Positions 33,251 through 46,942 of a DNA stretch of 64,000 nucleotides are shown here, one piece after another. This DNA is from Schistosoma mansoni (Eukaryota > Platyhelminthes > Trematoda > Strigeidida > Schistosomatidae). Within the stretch, counting starts at the first letter, position 1; every line of letters starts with the position of its first letter. The notes beneath the pieces were generated by a model. That model saw only the letters and a list, made by a program, of their open reading frames with translations. It had not been told where the DNA came from and did no database searches. The translations under genes and the position numbers were made by a program. Location of the stretch: the NCBI RefSeq assembly GCF_000237925.1, contig NC_031502.1:17730909-17794908 (forward strand), read 5' to 3'.

Positions 33251-34065
33251 AGTCTTTACATATGTTCCAAGCGAGGCAGGATATTAAAGCCTTTGCCAAA
33301 ACTTATTAATATCATGTCAACAGACAAATAGCTATCTTCTTAATACATTCTCAAAAGCCGGTTATTCAGGCATACAAATACCCTAACAACTGTGCTAGTC
33401 ACATTTACAGGTCAGTTGCTAGACAGAACTTAACTATTCTCATACCAGCATATAGGGCTAACGATTATTATCCCCACGATCTCTAGACGGTTGAGTTTGG
33501 AAAAAAGAAATATTGACCCATTCCATGTGTAATTATAAAAAGGTTTTACGAGGGATGATAAAGGATTCAAGAATGTGCTCGTCAGGACCCAGAAAATTAC
33601 TAGGTTTGATATCAGTAAGTAACAGATGAATGGCATCTTCAGGCACAAAGACAAGGATCCAAGTTAGCATCTGAGCAGTATGGTTACGAAAAATTTTGAT
33701 GACAATATCCTCAGAGTCGAAATTCCTGAAGAAATTTAACAATTATCTTGTTTTAATGGGGTCCGACTCAGCTGATGAGTCCAAATTCTACAATAATAAT
33801 GAATGAATCGCCTCACTTCATCATGTTCTTCCTCTAATCGTTTTAGATAAGGATAGCCATCGCACATTAAATGTTTTTCATAAATAGTGCAAGATCTAGT
33901 TTGGTCCGTTTTTTGTAACTTCTTGATCAACCTGTACTCACATTTAGTTGTTGTCGTTGAGGGCAAGTCCTAAAACTGTTTCTCACGTCCCAGCAATCTC
34001 ACTATCGATCCACTAAGGGTCATGTGATAGCGTACGTGATATCGGTCATGAGATGAGTGGGTTGG
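33251..34065. other. Unidentified minus-strand open segments, transposon-like
   Basis: Two overlapping frames on the minus strand (33966-33736 and 33742-33533) look protein-like ('YPYLKRLEEEHDEVRRFIH', 'FVPEDAIHLLLTDIKPSNF'). They are separated by a stop and match no family I recognise. Old coding remnants of a mobile element are likely. Confidence 0.3.
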
Positions 34066-35396
34066 ACAGTCAGCTACAACGTAGGACCAGGCACATATAT
34101 GCATCAGTCCAAGTTACCATACCTTATTAGCACAACAAGATGAACACCGAATTCAAAGAAGTAGTTAATTTAATGGTGGTAATATATAAAAGAAAGATTG
34201 TATATAAGGATAAAGTACAGGAAGAAAGACAGATATGAAGCAATTTTAATCTCATAGTTAAAGGGAAGACAAAGAGTGTATACACCTACGCCATTGTGAT
34301 CGTTTCTGAGCCATATCACACAGAGTATTAAACCATTAGTTACGTTAGTCACGCGGACCCCAACCAGGTAGTCTGCATCTACCAACACGACTCAGACTAG
34401 AAGTTAGTGACTTCAAGCACTGATTTCACCTTTTGGTTTGGCCGCCCCTAACTTTCTTCCAACCATCTCCAGCACTAGTTAACATTGCGCGTCGTGGTAA
34501 TCGGTGTTCAGGCATACGTAACACGTGGCCCAACCATCTCAGTCGATGAAGATTCATGATCTCATCAACTGATTTATCATCATTCCTTAATACCCTGTAT
34601 CTATCCTTACTATTACTTACCCGGTTTTCCCAGCAGATGAGAGCAATATTTCTAAGACATCTGTGGTCAAATACTGGTAACTTACGAGTATTGTCTACTC
34701 TTAATGGCCACGTTCCGCAGCCGTAAAGTAGAACAGAGCGAACTGCTGCGCAGTATACTCGTCCCTTAATTGATAGACGGATATCTCGTCTTCGCCATAG
34801 GTGACGTAAGTCGACAAAAGCCTAACGAGCTTTTCAAACCCAACCTAATAGGGCTGATCAGTCTTCCAAGAAAAGTAAAGTTGTCGATGAGTTCGACTAC
34901 TTCACATCCTATCCTTAGTTCAGGTTTTGACGCAATCCAGTCGTGGTGTAAAAGTTTACATTTAGAAGGGGAAAAACGCATCCCAAACATCCTGGCATTA
35001 TTACTCAGTTCTAACAGAAGGCTCTGCATTTTATCAGCGTCTTCACCAAATAGGAATATGTCATCTGCACACTCCAAGTCGTTAAGTGGACGTCCTCGTA
35101 GGAGATCGTTTCCTCAAAATTCAGTCGACGAGAACGTTATTTTAAGCAGAAGTTGAACGAAAATGGAGATAGTGGGCAGACTTACCGGGCACCACTTGAT
35201 GTTGTAAAACCACATGACAGTAAAACCACATGACAGTTCGCCATAAGCTCTGATTCGACTGGTTATGTTCGAGTAAAGAGCCGTCACAAGGTTTATGTAC
35301 TTCTGAAGTACACCTTTCAATGACAGACACTGCCCCAGAGCCTGTCGGTCTCCAGACCTCAGATATAGCTTTTAAACTTACAGCACTCGTCTTCAA
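34066..35396 (-). mobile_element. LINE family A, 5'-truncated copy, minus strand
   Basis: The 3' end with the TGAC-type tail and 'gtaggaccaggcacatatat' (minus-strand tail) is at 34066-34110. The body reads, on the minus strand, 'RIRAYGELSC' (about 35260-35230), 'ECADDIFLFGEDADKMQSLL' (motif C, from 35077), 'FSPSKCKLLHHDW' and 'VVELIDNFTFLGRLIS'. The C-terminal 'LRWLGHVLRM' equivalent is near 34540-34510. The 5' end stops within the RT palm, typical of incomplete reverse transcription. A local duplication 'aaaccacatgacagt' occurs at 35208-35237. Confidence 0.75.
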
Positions 35397-37873
35397 CTAA
35401 CTAGTCTACATTGACAAATCAAACTGTCGAGATGTCACGGACTCTAAATGCCGGAATATTAACTCACTATATAGTTTTAATTTGTCATCTAAGTCGTGTA
35501 AGAGTCCTCATCATACAACACTAAAAAATCAGAGCTGTAGATTGACATCAAAAAACAAACTCAAAGGAAACATTCAAATTTTACAAGCTTACTCTTAAGA
35601 TATTGTTGATTGAATTTTTGTTATGACAACAGCTTGTGTGACCATTCAACCCTCTAATACAAGTGAGTTCAGTAAATCCGAAAATAATTGAAAGCACTTT
35701 CATTCTGAGTAACTTTATATGTCCCCAGGAGAGTCCACTTTGAAAAATAGTGCAACCGAATTTGTCCCATTGATGTCTTTTTCGGGGGTTCATCCCATCA
35801 AAAATAAATATTATTACACTTAAGCAACTGATAAACGGAACGTTGCGTTCTAAAATAAAGAGCGGATTAGGGAGAAACACACCGAGATTCCTGTTTTTCT
35901 GCCTGTTACAAGAAAAATGAGGGGTTTCCTTTTTTGTCGCTGTTCGAAATGTCGCTGAATAGTCTATTTTTCGCCTAATTTTTGATGCACGCTTGATTTT
36001 ACGTTCTATTGTTCCTCTTACCTAAATGCAAATGTTCCGCATGCTTGCCTTTGTTTCCATTGCAAAACAACACCATGGATCACGTTAACAAATGTTGCGT
36101 GTCCAAAGACATTTATTGAAAAGAAAAAAAACATCACACTGTACAAGAATAGTTATAACAGACAGATGAGTGGGCTACGATTTTTATGTATGTTCATCAG
36201 AAGTGCCATGCGCTATCATAATTTACAGAAAACTGCAAAAGAAATTTCAGGTTGAGGGTTTCAAGTTAAGAATGTGTCCTAGGTGATAAGTACATATGAA
36301 ATCAAACAGGCTTTCACAACATTCACTTAAAGAGTTTCATAAGCAAGTCAGAAATGTAGCGCACTGTATAAAAGCTTTACTGAAAATGAAGTTAAACATT
36401 AAGGACTTTACTACAGTAACACCTTCCTTAAACTGCAGTTTAATTATTCCAAACCAAAGTGATGCTCATGCCAATTCTGAAATTTAATAAGCACAAAAAT
36501 TTCAACGCCATCTAACTGCCATAGTTTGTTAAACAACTATCTACGTAAAGTATTATTCACGGTTATTTTCGCCAATACTGAACACTGCACATATAGAACA
36601 GCAGTGAATAGTTATAACTTTAAATTAGCACATACACGTTTTTGTCTTCTATGACGCTTTTGTATTCTGTCTTTTATGCCGTGAAAACACTCTTGCGTAG
36701 TGATATCATAAACTTTAGAAATTTGATTTTCGTTGACGGATGAAGACAAGAAACGATATGTTACAGCGCCCAAAGGTTAGAAAAAAATTATTATTTCATA
36801 TGCATCCCTAGAACCTGCGCTTCTAAGCCGCTCTTTTGGTTGAAGTGCTAAGTGTCGTGAAATGGATAGCAACTCCAGGCGTCATGACTTATGACAAAAT
36901 ATGGATCATGGTTGTTCTAGGATTATAATCCATTAAACACGACGGAGTGGCCATCTGAAAAAGGGACAGTTAATCCAGTGAATTTCGTTGACTTACAAAT
37001 TTGTTCCTTACGTCTTCTTGCTGGAGATATGAGTCCAACACTATTAGTTTCTATTCAGATAATAAAGAGGACTGCGAACTTGATAGTTTTTTACCAAATT
37101 TCCGTGGATGTTCACGCCCTTTACACTTCGACATTAGCTGATATAGCTGATGTTATGTTCTACAGTACTTCGTGCATTTTATCAAGTCTTAAGCATTTAC
37201 TTCGATCGGTGACGTAACTTACTAGGCCGCTAACGCACTGCCCACATGACTAGAATTGGACGTTGAGGGCGACGAATCCAGCGGTGTTGAACTAGTTTAT
37301 TACCGTTCTTAAAAAAACACTCCTACATGGTAACTGTTGGGACAAAAATGTCCGGGAACCGAAATTTAGGATATTGAACGCGACTGTTTCCAGCCCGCAA
37401 CTCGGCTAATCAGATGTCAACGGAATTGTATAGAAACCCTTTTTCCATTTCGATGCACCTCTGCGAAATAATAATAAGATTACTGTACTGGCTCCTTTTC
37501 TTCGTTTAGTGCCAAAGTGTCTTCGTCTGTAGAATTGTCGATACGGTAAACAGCCAATTTGTTGAACGAAACCAACAAATCATCTGAAGTCTGGAGACTA
37601 TTTATAGGAAATGGTAGTTTTTGTGTTTGTAACTTACCGCAGTCGTAAATAACCTTTCACCTCATGACTTACCAATCGTCATCTGGTTGTGCACTGTTTT
37701 ACAGGTGCATATCCACATGATCCGTAGGATAGAGGCCACGGATTTTACTCACGATCCACTGTTTAGGTGCAATTAAAACCTACTTCCTGCATGATGCGTT
37801 GATAATTACATATTGCTTATTAGTCGGCCAAACAGTACAAAAAAAGGTAAGGAAATAGTTCAAAGCAATACTA
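35397..37873. other. Unassigned DNA
   Basis: No recognised gene. 35.6-35.9 kb has a 99-codon minus-strand frame without known motifs. 36.8-37.3 kb is G+C-richer and may be element-derived. Nothing firm can be assigned. Confidence 0.35.
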
Positions 37874-38315
37874 TCAGCAAGAAATAAATAAATACATCAA
37901 CATAAACATATGAGACAATCGAACAATTGCTACGATATTAACACGGTTACTGGCTATATATTTGTAGTCAACACCCATAATGAAAACCCGTTTGTGCTCA
38001 TGACTGACTATCGAAATTATAAATATTCTAATGTCACTAGAAGGGAACAGTTCATCAAAGTAATCACATGGGTCCGTGAATAGTCTAAATTTCACTAATC
38101 CTTTTTTTTCTACATTAGTTACAATATCAGGTTTTCTGTGAACTAGTATAACATTATCCGGCCTGAATGAAACTATTTTAGTACTCTTAAGCATAATTAC
38201 TTGTTTCCCTGGATCTGACTTGGGGATTGTTTGTAATGTAGTAGCCAATATGCTAGCTTGAAGCCCACCACAGAAATATATCTCCGCATAACTAGTCTGC
38301 TTGCTTGGCTACAAC
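37874..38315 (-). pseudogene. Unidentified protein-like open segment
   Basis: On the minus strand the frame is open from 38315 to the stop at 37874 (about 147 codons). It reads 'GGLQASILATTLQTIPKSDP', 'STKIVSFRPDNVILVHRKPD' and 'VKFRLFTDPCDYFDELFPSS', then degrades into hydrophobic residues. The first 115 residues have balanced composition and look like true coding sequence. No splice site fits well. I do not recognise the family; it may be a mobile-element or retrocopy remnant. Confidence 0.35.
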
Positions 38316-38462
38316 GTACCCACTATGCAATGATTTCTTAATATGCTCCACGTAAAACTCGAATACGAGGGAGAAAAAGAATCTAAAGCTCCATGTGGAC
38401 GAAAATCATCGGGAAGGTGCTGTAAAAATGCACATTATAAACTAAGTTTCCAGGTTCATAAC

Positions 38463-38720
38463 ATCACTCATATTCTTTAGGAAAATTAAGTAAATCTTTC
38501 TGACCAATTCTGCGGCGCTTCTTGGCAAGCCCGGGACAAGTCTGAAACGCATTTAGAATGTGATCAGCATCTCTGATTTTCTGACAGCCATTTGTTATCA
38601 GATTCATCAATGCCATGTTGATATGTTCTTTCCGGTTTATGGACTTATGTGAACACAAGTATTCGTCATTACATCTTTCAAGAAATGGATCAACGAATTC
38701 ACTTCCTGATGAATCTCGCT
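38463..38720 (-). CDS. Possible terminal exon of an unidentified protein
   Basis: After an acceptor ending 'caattag', the minus strand encodes about 85 codons to a stop at 38463. It includes 'SGSEFVDPFLERCNDEYLCS', 'INRKEHINMALMNLITNGCQ' and 'RRRIGQKDLLNFPKEYE'. Composition is protein-like and more GC-rich than its surroundings. Family unknown. It lies just upstream of the other unidentified segment on the same strand, so both may be relics of one source. Confidence 0.35.
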
Positions 38721-39719
38721 AATTGAACGCTATACTCAGTTTCTAAGCTAGTCTCGTGACCCCCAAGCTAAATCTACACAGCGACTTGAACAAGAGAGAA
38801 AAGGCGCAAAATATGCGTAAAGCACCTTATTCCAAAGGTTCATTTATGTACAGAAAGTATAGGGTTTTTATAGTATTTTAGAAGTCCTTGGGTCTCCCTG
38901 AAAATTCTGAAATGCTACTAAACATAGTAGCAGTGTAGTAATCAGCCAATCACAAACTCTACATGTGACTTCTCACTTCCGTGATGTTTTTGGCAAAACT
39001 TCTAGTAAACGCTGATTGGATAAAATGCTTCTTAGTGTTTACTGAGCCTTTCTTGTCTTTCACGAGTTACTGCATCACCCAACACTTCCTTTACATACTA
39101 TTATCATCAAGAGCCCTTTCATTTTTGGGGCCATCAGATGCTATCACAGTTATTAATTTCTAATTAATTACAGATTTGACTGTTATTATTGCAACATAAA
39201 TCACTGATAAAGTCAATTACTGTTGATTGTGCTTTCATTATCAAGTTGGCCAAACAAAAGCAAGTAATGGTTTCTCATGAAAGTCGTTCATATTTTATTC
39301 CAACTTCTATCATATGTCAATCAGTTTCAACCAACGGTGCTTGACAGGTTCATTGTTGCCCTACGTCTACGAACACTCTCACTGACGTTTACTGAATTTA
39401 ACTTATATGGCGAACGAGGTAATTAGTGATAATAAAAATAAACACAGAGAGCGCACCACTAATTTGCATACCGTAAGCTATTTGTGATTACCACTACGGA
39501 TATCGGAATACTTTTGTCGAATGAACAACAAAGTTTGGACATATACATTTCAGGACATTTCCTGTGTCTACACATTTGGACATTTATATATATGATTTTT
39601 CTCTTGTTATCAACTAAGGTTTCAGAAATCGATCTATTACGAGAACTTTTGTTTACTTAGAATAAACGATAGGTACTCTCTGAAGCTCTTTGCATCGTTC
39701 TACTTAATAGTTGAGAAAC
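38721..39719. other. Unassigned AT-rich DNA
   Basis: No exon or element could be supported. Confidence 0.4.
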
Positions 39720-40382
39720 AATCTTTACAAATCGAGGATATTCGTCTGTTACTAGTATTCATCGCTCATATATGTTAATACCGTTGAGTTATTAATGTTG
39801 AGATAAGTGAAAGCTACTAGGTAAGAATGGCAAATTGAATAGTGAAATAGTGAACATTTATCGACTGAGGTGGTTGTTACGTGTATTTATTATGCCCGTC
39901 ATCCGCGTAAGTTGACGCTCAGTAATGGTTGGTGTAGTAGTGGTTCGGAAGAAAGTTATGGTTGATCGAACAAAAATGTCAGACCAATCTCTGAGGGCAC
40001 CAAATGTTGGACTGATCGAGGCATATAAATATGGGCTACCTGGTTTGGGTCTGAATGACTATGATAGACAATAGATGAGGACTTCAATGGAGTGGCCCAG
40101 AATCGGTTGCAGATGGACCCACTCTTCTTCTCCCCTTAGACCCTATGTCTCTAAAACGCCTTGAAACTTCCGCTGAATCAATGCATATTTCCTTCTCAAA
40201 TTGTACCTGCGATACGTATCGGTACGTATTGGTACCTAATCTTTTCTACTGCCAATAATATTATTACTGTCTCTAATGCTCTAAAATTTGTTCTGACAAT
40301 TTCATCTTGCTGTGCTAATGGGATATGGCAACTCCAACTAATGTACACATATGCCAGGTTTCACTTTGCCTATAACTAACTG
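39720..40382 (+). mobile_element. LINE family A 3' half, heavily decayed
   Basis: 'gaggatattcgtctgttact' corresponds to the element at 3.2 kb ('gaggatattcgtaggctact'). 'gactgaggtggttgttacgt' and 'agtggcccagaatcggttgc' follow the C-terminal region ('LRWL', 'MAQNR'). The tail 'gctgtgctaatgggatatgg' ends near 40382. No frame is open, so this is an old insertion just upstream of the C7orf57-like gene. Confidence 0.65.
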
Positions 40383-40947
40383 CCTATTCGAAATAACTAA
40401 ACTATGGTCCTAATTGTATGTTGACATTACTTCAGAATGATATCCACATGCATGCTTTTCTTTTCCTGGCTTTATAAATGTCCGTTCGTGTATTGCGGCA
40501 TTTATGTTTTACCAAGGTTCTAATGCAGCAATCAGTGTTTTGAACGTCAATAGGTTACTCGTCAAGCTCTTTAGTTATGATAAGCACTTTTTTGTAATTA
40601 ACTACCTTTTATAAAAATGCAGAATACATTATGGATAGGGCCCATATCAATGATAAATATTGCGTGAAATGCAATTAAAAACATAGGTCGGAGGTGTCTA
40701 TTTTAAGATATGAAATAAGACAAAATATGTCCCATAAAGTATACTGCCAGTTGTCACAAAAAGGTTTCAGAAAACGAAATTACTGTGGTAATTAAAGCTA
40801 CACAGAAATCTTCAACCAAAGAAGCCTAGTTGAAAACTACGTATTTTAAACACACACATACATGAGAAAAATCCACTTTGTGTAATCTGTGTTAACGCAA
40901 ATTTTCATCTTGACATTTTTTCAGGATTACTAGATATCTGAACTTAA

Positions 40948-41394
40948 ATGAGCGTCCAAACCAACCTAAAAGATGTTGGCTGGATGTGTCATGTTATCCC
41001 ACTGAAGAAAAATAAAGTGCAACAGTTGGCTCCTCCAATTTCGCAAATTCCAAACATTGGTTTTATGCCTGAAGAATCCAGCCACGAGAAAAAGCATACA
41101 ATGTATTTCAAGTCAACTGACTCACCATATATACGACTATCTAAAATGGGTGGTAAACCAGATTTACTATGTTTTAGAGAGAACGAATACAATTCTGGAC
41201 CACCCGTTCCTTATTGTCGATGCGAATGGTTTTACTTGGAGGATAATGCTCTGGAACGTAAGCAGAATATCGAACCCGAACCCACAAAATATGTGTTTAA
41301 AGTACCATTCTATATGTCTGATAGCTCGGTACATCAAATAGAGAAGAGCAAGACTACAGAAAAAGTTGTTGATCGTACACAACCTTCTATATAA
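40948..41394 (+). CDS. C7orf57-like (DUF5524-type) small protein
   Basis: A single open exon of 148 codons. An in-frame TAA immediately precedes the ATG, and an acceptor 'cattttttcag' lies 23 bp upstream, so the 5' UTR is spliced and this ATG is the start. The protein reads 'GWMCHVIPLKK', 'APPISQIPNIG', 'STDSPYIRLSKMGGKPDLLC' and 'VPYCRCEWFYLED'. The chain W-x3-H-V-P-x-K, ASQIPG, TDSxYxxLxKxGGxPDLL and xxWxx matches, in order, the conserved N-terminal half of vertebrate C7orf57 (about 295 aa); the tail is missing or diverged. Biochemical role unknown. It has no signal peptide or membrane segment. The homology comes from recalled motifs, not from a search. Confidence 0.7.
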   Translation: MSVQTNLKDVGWMCHVIPLKKNKVQQLAPPISQIPNIGFMPEESSHEKKHTMYFKSTDSPYIRLSKMGGKPDLLCFRENEYNSGPPVPYCRCEWFYLEDNALERKQNIEPEPTKYVFKVPFYMSDSSVHQIEKSKTTEKVVDRTQPSI

Positions 41395-44300
41395 TCACCA
41401 ATGAAAGTCAAAATGTGTTTAAAACTGCTGCCACATAAGTTCGGCTACGCAGATTATAGCGAGAAGCCAAGAACATTACGAAATCAAGTATTAATATTCC
41501 TTAACCATATCATGTTAAATTACCATGAATATTATAGATCATATGGTAACTTTTGGTTTATGGTTTGAATCGGTGGGTGATAAGCCCAACACTTTGACTT
41601 CTCCCTGGTTGAAATTTTCAGTGTGGCGTGTATACAACCTTGTCGAAACGTACTGATTCGGCTAAAGAATAGTTGTGACGTATAGGTCTACCATCTAGAT
41701 ATTTGCAAGCTTTGAAGTGGAGGAAGGAAAACCAGAGAATCGTAATAAGGAATTCTAAACTCAGAGAATCACAGAAACAATCTCCTTTTGGTTTTGATAA
41801 CAAACAAGCGCAAAACTTTCTAATCGCGTTCTGAAGAATTTATATGGTAATGTCGAGAAGTGGTGGGTAATAAACATGAATGAAATAGAAAAAAAAAGAA
41901 GTGCTAGGTGACAGTAAGCCGTTCTATCGAATCACTTAAGAAACTGAGAGTAATAGGTCAGCCATTAGTAATACCGGTGAAAAAGGATAAACTAATGTCG
42001 CTATTCTAAAGGTCAGTCACTCTTCCGTTGATGGCTGCCAATCAACAACTGAATTCGGAAGTTCGCATCAGACTTAAGACTGCAGTAAAGGCATGATAGC
42101 TGTAACGAACATGGAAAAAAGGAAATCAGTGTACATTCACGCGTTAAGCCGACCAAGGTATTCGCGATTATCTCGTTGTATGACGTATTTTATTTGTCTG
42201 ATCACCTTATTCTGCGAAAATAACAGATCTCTTACAATAAATACAGGGTAGTCAACTTCCATTACATCGTTTTTGGGTTTCATAGCTCTTAATCATCTGA
42301 CAAGTAACTGAAGGTTTGAGGTAACATGAGCAAAGTCTCATAATCTGACTTCGTTAGATAATAAGATAGACATATTTGACGGATGTTTGGTCATAACTCT
42401 ATTGGTTGTGTCGGAGGTGTTGTTCTATCGTTTTCATATAGTATGCTTTCTTTCCGAGTAGAAACCAACAATAATAAAGTATCCTGGAAACACTAGAAAT
42501 ATTCGTTCTGTATCACACTATTGATGCTAAACGTGGTACATTAAATACAAGGGGATTCGCAAGTTGTAAGTGTTCGGCTGCAGATATTTTCAAATATTTT
42601 TCGCTTGCTTTAAAACAACTGCATGAGGAATTCCGATGTTGAGTGCAGGGTTTTAGATAGATTTGTAACTTAGTTGATAACTCTTAGAACTGTCATGGTC
42701 CATGGAAGTTGTTCTATTTGCTATTTATGTTCAGCCTCTGTCTCTCTGAAGAACTGTCATGTTCGTCAGAGGAACGTCTTTTCTTAACGAGGGGAATAAT
42801 AAAGTTCATTAAACATCTAAAATTTTGAATTAAAGTAAATGAAAAATCAGTTCACTAAAATATGTTTAATTTATTAATCAGTTCCTCAGATATTGTTAAA
42901 AATTATATTCTTTCTCAAATTGAAAAGAACAGTTGTTTAACTTATGATAAGCTTTAGAATTGTGCCTTCAACACTGTTATCATGTTGTTTGATTTCAGTA
43001 AGTTTGGAAAAATTAATTTCATATAAATTGGGTCATTCTTAAAACACATTTCAAGAATAATCTTTTGACACTGAGTTCAGAACGATCATAATGTCACACA
43101 ATGTTTTGTATGATGTTCATTTTTAGTTGATTGTGCTGATCAAAAGAGTGTCAGTTGTTGCCGTGAATATACGTTAAGTTGTTAAAGTCACAGTTGTTTG
43201 TCGTGCACTTGTTTTCTTTCTAGTAATCTTTAGGTAATTATTATGCTTTCATTACTGTTGTTTCTTGGTCCATAGGAATATTAAGCTTTTTCAAAACCAT
43301 ACCTATGTCTTAAGGTTTTTGATAGTAACAATTATTCAGTGACAATATCCTGATTATAGTTTCTTCCACGTAGTGAGATAAAAAAGAATAACATCAATGT
43401 TTTTCGGTAAGTAATATTAGATTGTGCTGAAGATGAAAAGTCTCAAATGATTTAATCAGTTTTGCTCACCCAATCTATACTGGACAATATTTTTGGGTCG
43501 TGAGTTATCTTATGTCATCAACCTTTTGGTTTGTAATTGAAATTAATTCAAAATGGACATGATGATCATTTGATTGGTTTTAAAACACTTATTATATTAG
43601 TAAGCCAATCGCTTTGTCGAATTGGAATAACTTTAGTGTACTTTTTTTATATAATTAAACACTTTCAAATAAGATTGCGTGATTACCTAGCATTTGTAAC
43701 TATTTTTAAAGTGGCTTTTCAGATTCCAGTTGATTTTGTTTAGTGTCCGACAATGAATAAGGAACTTGTGCTTTCAAAAATCAGTGGTTTGTAGCTGTAG
43801 AAGACAAGATGTAAGAGTATTTAAAGTGGTGCAAACCTTATTATTCTCTATTTTTTCTTAAATATTAGCCATACTTGTTACAACCGATCTCTATTCTTAT
43901 CCTTATCCACTTTTCTGCATTTCTGTTGTCATCGATTTTAATCCTTTGCTAAGTATTTAGTAACTTTCTGTGTCAATAAATAGTAAATAGCAGGAATTAC
44001 AGTATTTTGTTTTTGGATCGTTTAGCTTTTACTGTACTTATTGAGTCTGATAGGAATTGTGACGTAGATGACTGAGCCTATGATTTTTTAACGGTTCTTA
44101 CAGTTGACGCGTTTATCATGGCGCTTAGCCATGTTTAGATGTCAAGGATCCTGTTTAATCCTGAACGAAATCGGGATACGTACCGTTGAGGAATCACATA
44201 AATGTTAATAAGGTTATTCAGATTAAAATAAAATGAAGTGATGTGATGAATAATATGCTTGAGTCTGTTGATTAAACATAAGCGTTCAAGTGATTTGGCT

Positions 44301-46852
44301 TAGAACACTAACAATCTAGAGTTTGAGATATTATGACATGGGGGCGGCGATTTGAGCATAAACAATATAGTTCAACATATACACTCATAAAGTTATATAT
44401 GTATATTCTGTAGATATAAATGACAATATGCAATCCTAAAACTTCATTAAATCTTTTGGTAAATGAGTATGCATCTGCCTACGACAATAATTGTGGATAA
44501 TGGGATGAAATGGAAAACTATTTTAAGTAAAGAAACCCTGTTGGTAGGAAAATACTCATCGTTCAAGAAAATAACTATGAATTCGGCTAAAAATCTGACT
44601 GAATTCCGTAAGTTAGTTCAAACGGCAAAGAATCTCCATGACATTATGATTATAGTGTATTAACTGATTGTTATCATTATCTGGTAAATCTAATTAATAA
44701 ATTTTGCAAATCAAATGTAAATTGATGAAACAGATCATGTATTTTCTCAGACATGCTAATTTTATAAAACGATGTTATTAATTCTGTGCATTTGTTCAGG
44801 TGAAATTATATTTTTGAAATGACACTAATGAAAGATAAGTTTTGTGTTTCTCTGCTAAAAAACTATGATAATTTTTCAGGATAACAGCACTTGTTGAACA
44901 AGTTATTAGGAGAATTCAACTGTGGCTTTGCCGATAAAGTCGAAACAAGCTGAAATATTTGGGCATTTTCCTATCATGTATCCATGGTACAATTAATAAA
45001 GCTAGGATAAAGGAAATGTTTTCATTTAGTGAGTATAATGCAGTATGATGTTGTGCGTAATAATCATTAAAAGCAACAGACAAAATTTATAACTGAGATT
45101 AGAAAGCATTCTAAGCATAACATACAGTTGATCAAAACTTACTGCCTGATGACTGAACTTTGCACAGAAGGGAATAGATCCAAGCTAAAGAAATGTTTTA
45201 CCAAATGAAGATTGAAGCTGTAAAAGTCTTAAGTGAGACCCACTCCTCCAAAGTAAAAATTGTTACAAGGAATCTGATTAGTGGCCAAACATCTAGAATA
45301 ACTTTTGGCACTAAATTAGACACTTACGGGAAACGAGCTTATAGTTGATGGCTAATGAAATGATTATTACTATTCAACAAGAAATCTATTTACCAAAATC
45401 ACTTCTAAGACTACTCAGCCAAGCAATTTAGCATTATTTTAGAAACAATCCGTCATTATGTAAAGGACCCCTTACTTTAGAAGTGTTCTCGTTTGAACTC
45501 GTTAACGTAAATCTACTCATTTGACACCACTATCGTTCTCACTGATGTCATCTAAGGTCAACAAATGATTAGATCAAGTGTACTGAGCAATTACTAGTTT
45601 CCGCTATGTGAATTATTCATTTCTCATTATTGCCACTCTCCATTTTTATATAAGTTATGCGCACCGTCAATTTTGTTCAGCTTGAAAATGTCAACTGGGA
45701 ATTTATTACAAAGAATACAAGTTAAGTAAAATGTTATGTTGATGTTCAATAGCAGACTGGATTTTCGTTTTCTTCTGATAGGTTCATATCAAAGAACTCT
45801 CAGTGATAATAATAAATATCTTCCTAAAGTGAAGGGTTAAATTTCCAACACGATACATTACACACTAGCCAAATTTTTAGACCTGATAGCTGTTTAAGTG
45901 AAAGGTATTTGATAAGTAATGCACATTTTGTGTTTACTACACTTCTTTTTGTAACGCAGTGGAGTGCTAACAATTGTATCTACGAAAACATGTCGATTAA
46001 TGTACATAAAATTTTATTACTTAAGTTTTACGTCCCGATTTCACTCACTATATTTCGTGATTTTCTACAGAAACCGGTAAGTTAATTTTTTAAGCTCACC
46101 GTATGTAAAGTTAGTAATAAAATGTAGAGTTTTGATTTATTATCTCGAAATCACTTTTTAGTAATGCTATGCAGAAAGTTTATGTTGCGTATATAGGGGC
46201 AATAAACAGTTGATTACAATGATCAAAGCTTTAATTTAATCCCAAAAATATATCATTTTCTAATCTGAACAAAACGTGCCTCAGAGTAGTCTGAATACAT
46301 CTATGTTCTAACTTCACCAACAACCGATATCGGCTACTGTAATCTCTTGTCACATTCGACATGACAAACCTTTAAGACTATGAATTCATATCAGAACGTC
46401 AGGACATCCTTTTTTATGCAGATCATCAATGTACAGTGAATCGTACATATTTTTAAAAGAAATGTTAGCACCCAAGTGACAGTTTTAGCCAAGAAATAAA
46501 ATGAAGGTCAGAATTGAATGTTTACTTTAAACTTCTAAGGTTGAAAATTTTTTTGTCATGGTAAGTTGAGCCTTCATCACGTTTTATACACTGTCCTGTC
46601 ACTGATATTGTAAGTTTCTATAAAATAGTGGTCAGTGTAACTAGATTTCACTTTGTATTTTTCTAAGTGCTAAGTTAATTATTTCGGAATACGTGTTCAT
46701 AGTAGGAATGTATGTTTTTTGAAGTTCGTTGAAACTTCCATCAATTAATAGAAAACAATTTTCGTCTTAGATTGATTTCCTGTACTATATCCTCATATAA
46801 AACCTTTCTTTTATATATTATCACCACTAAATTAACTACTTCTACGAATTCG
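41395..46852. other. Gene-poor AT-rich region
   Basis: 5.4 kb with no supported exon or repeat. If the minus-strand transporter gene continues, part of it may be intron holding an undetected terminal exon. Short chance frames at 43537-43743 and 44463-44663 show no known motif. Confidence 0.35.
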
Positions 46853-46942
46853 ATGTTCATTTTCTTGTGCTAATGAGGTATAGCAACTTGGACTGATGCA
46901 TATGTGTGCTTGGTCCTACGTTGTAGCTGACTGACTGACTTT
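46853..46942 (+). mobile_element. LINE family A 3'-tail fragment
   Basis: 'gttcattttcttgtgctaat', 'gcatatgtgtgcttggtcct' and the tail 'gctgactgactgac' ending at 46942 match the ends at 3.8 and 34.07 kb. Only the last 90 bp or so is present: an extreme 5' truncation. Confidence 0.7.

Noticed and set aside
33765-33800. CTGATGAGTCC, a hammerhead half-site
   Set aside because: No GGAC-GAAA follows within a plausible stem II distance and no stem I partner was found.
44463-44663. 66-codon plus-strand frame
   Set aside because: No splice or promoter context and no motif; compatible with chance.
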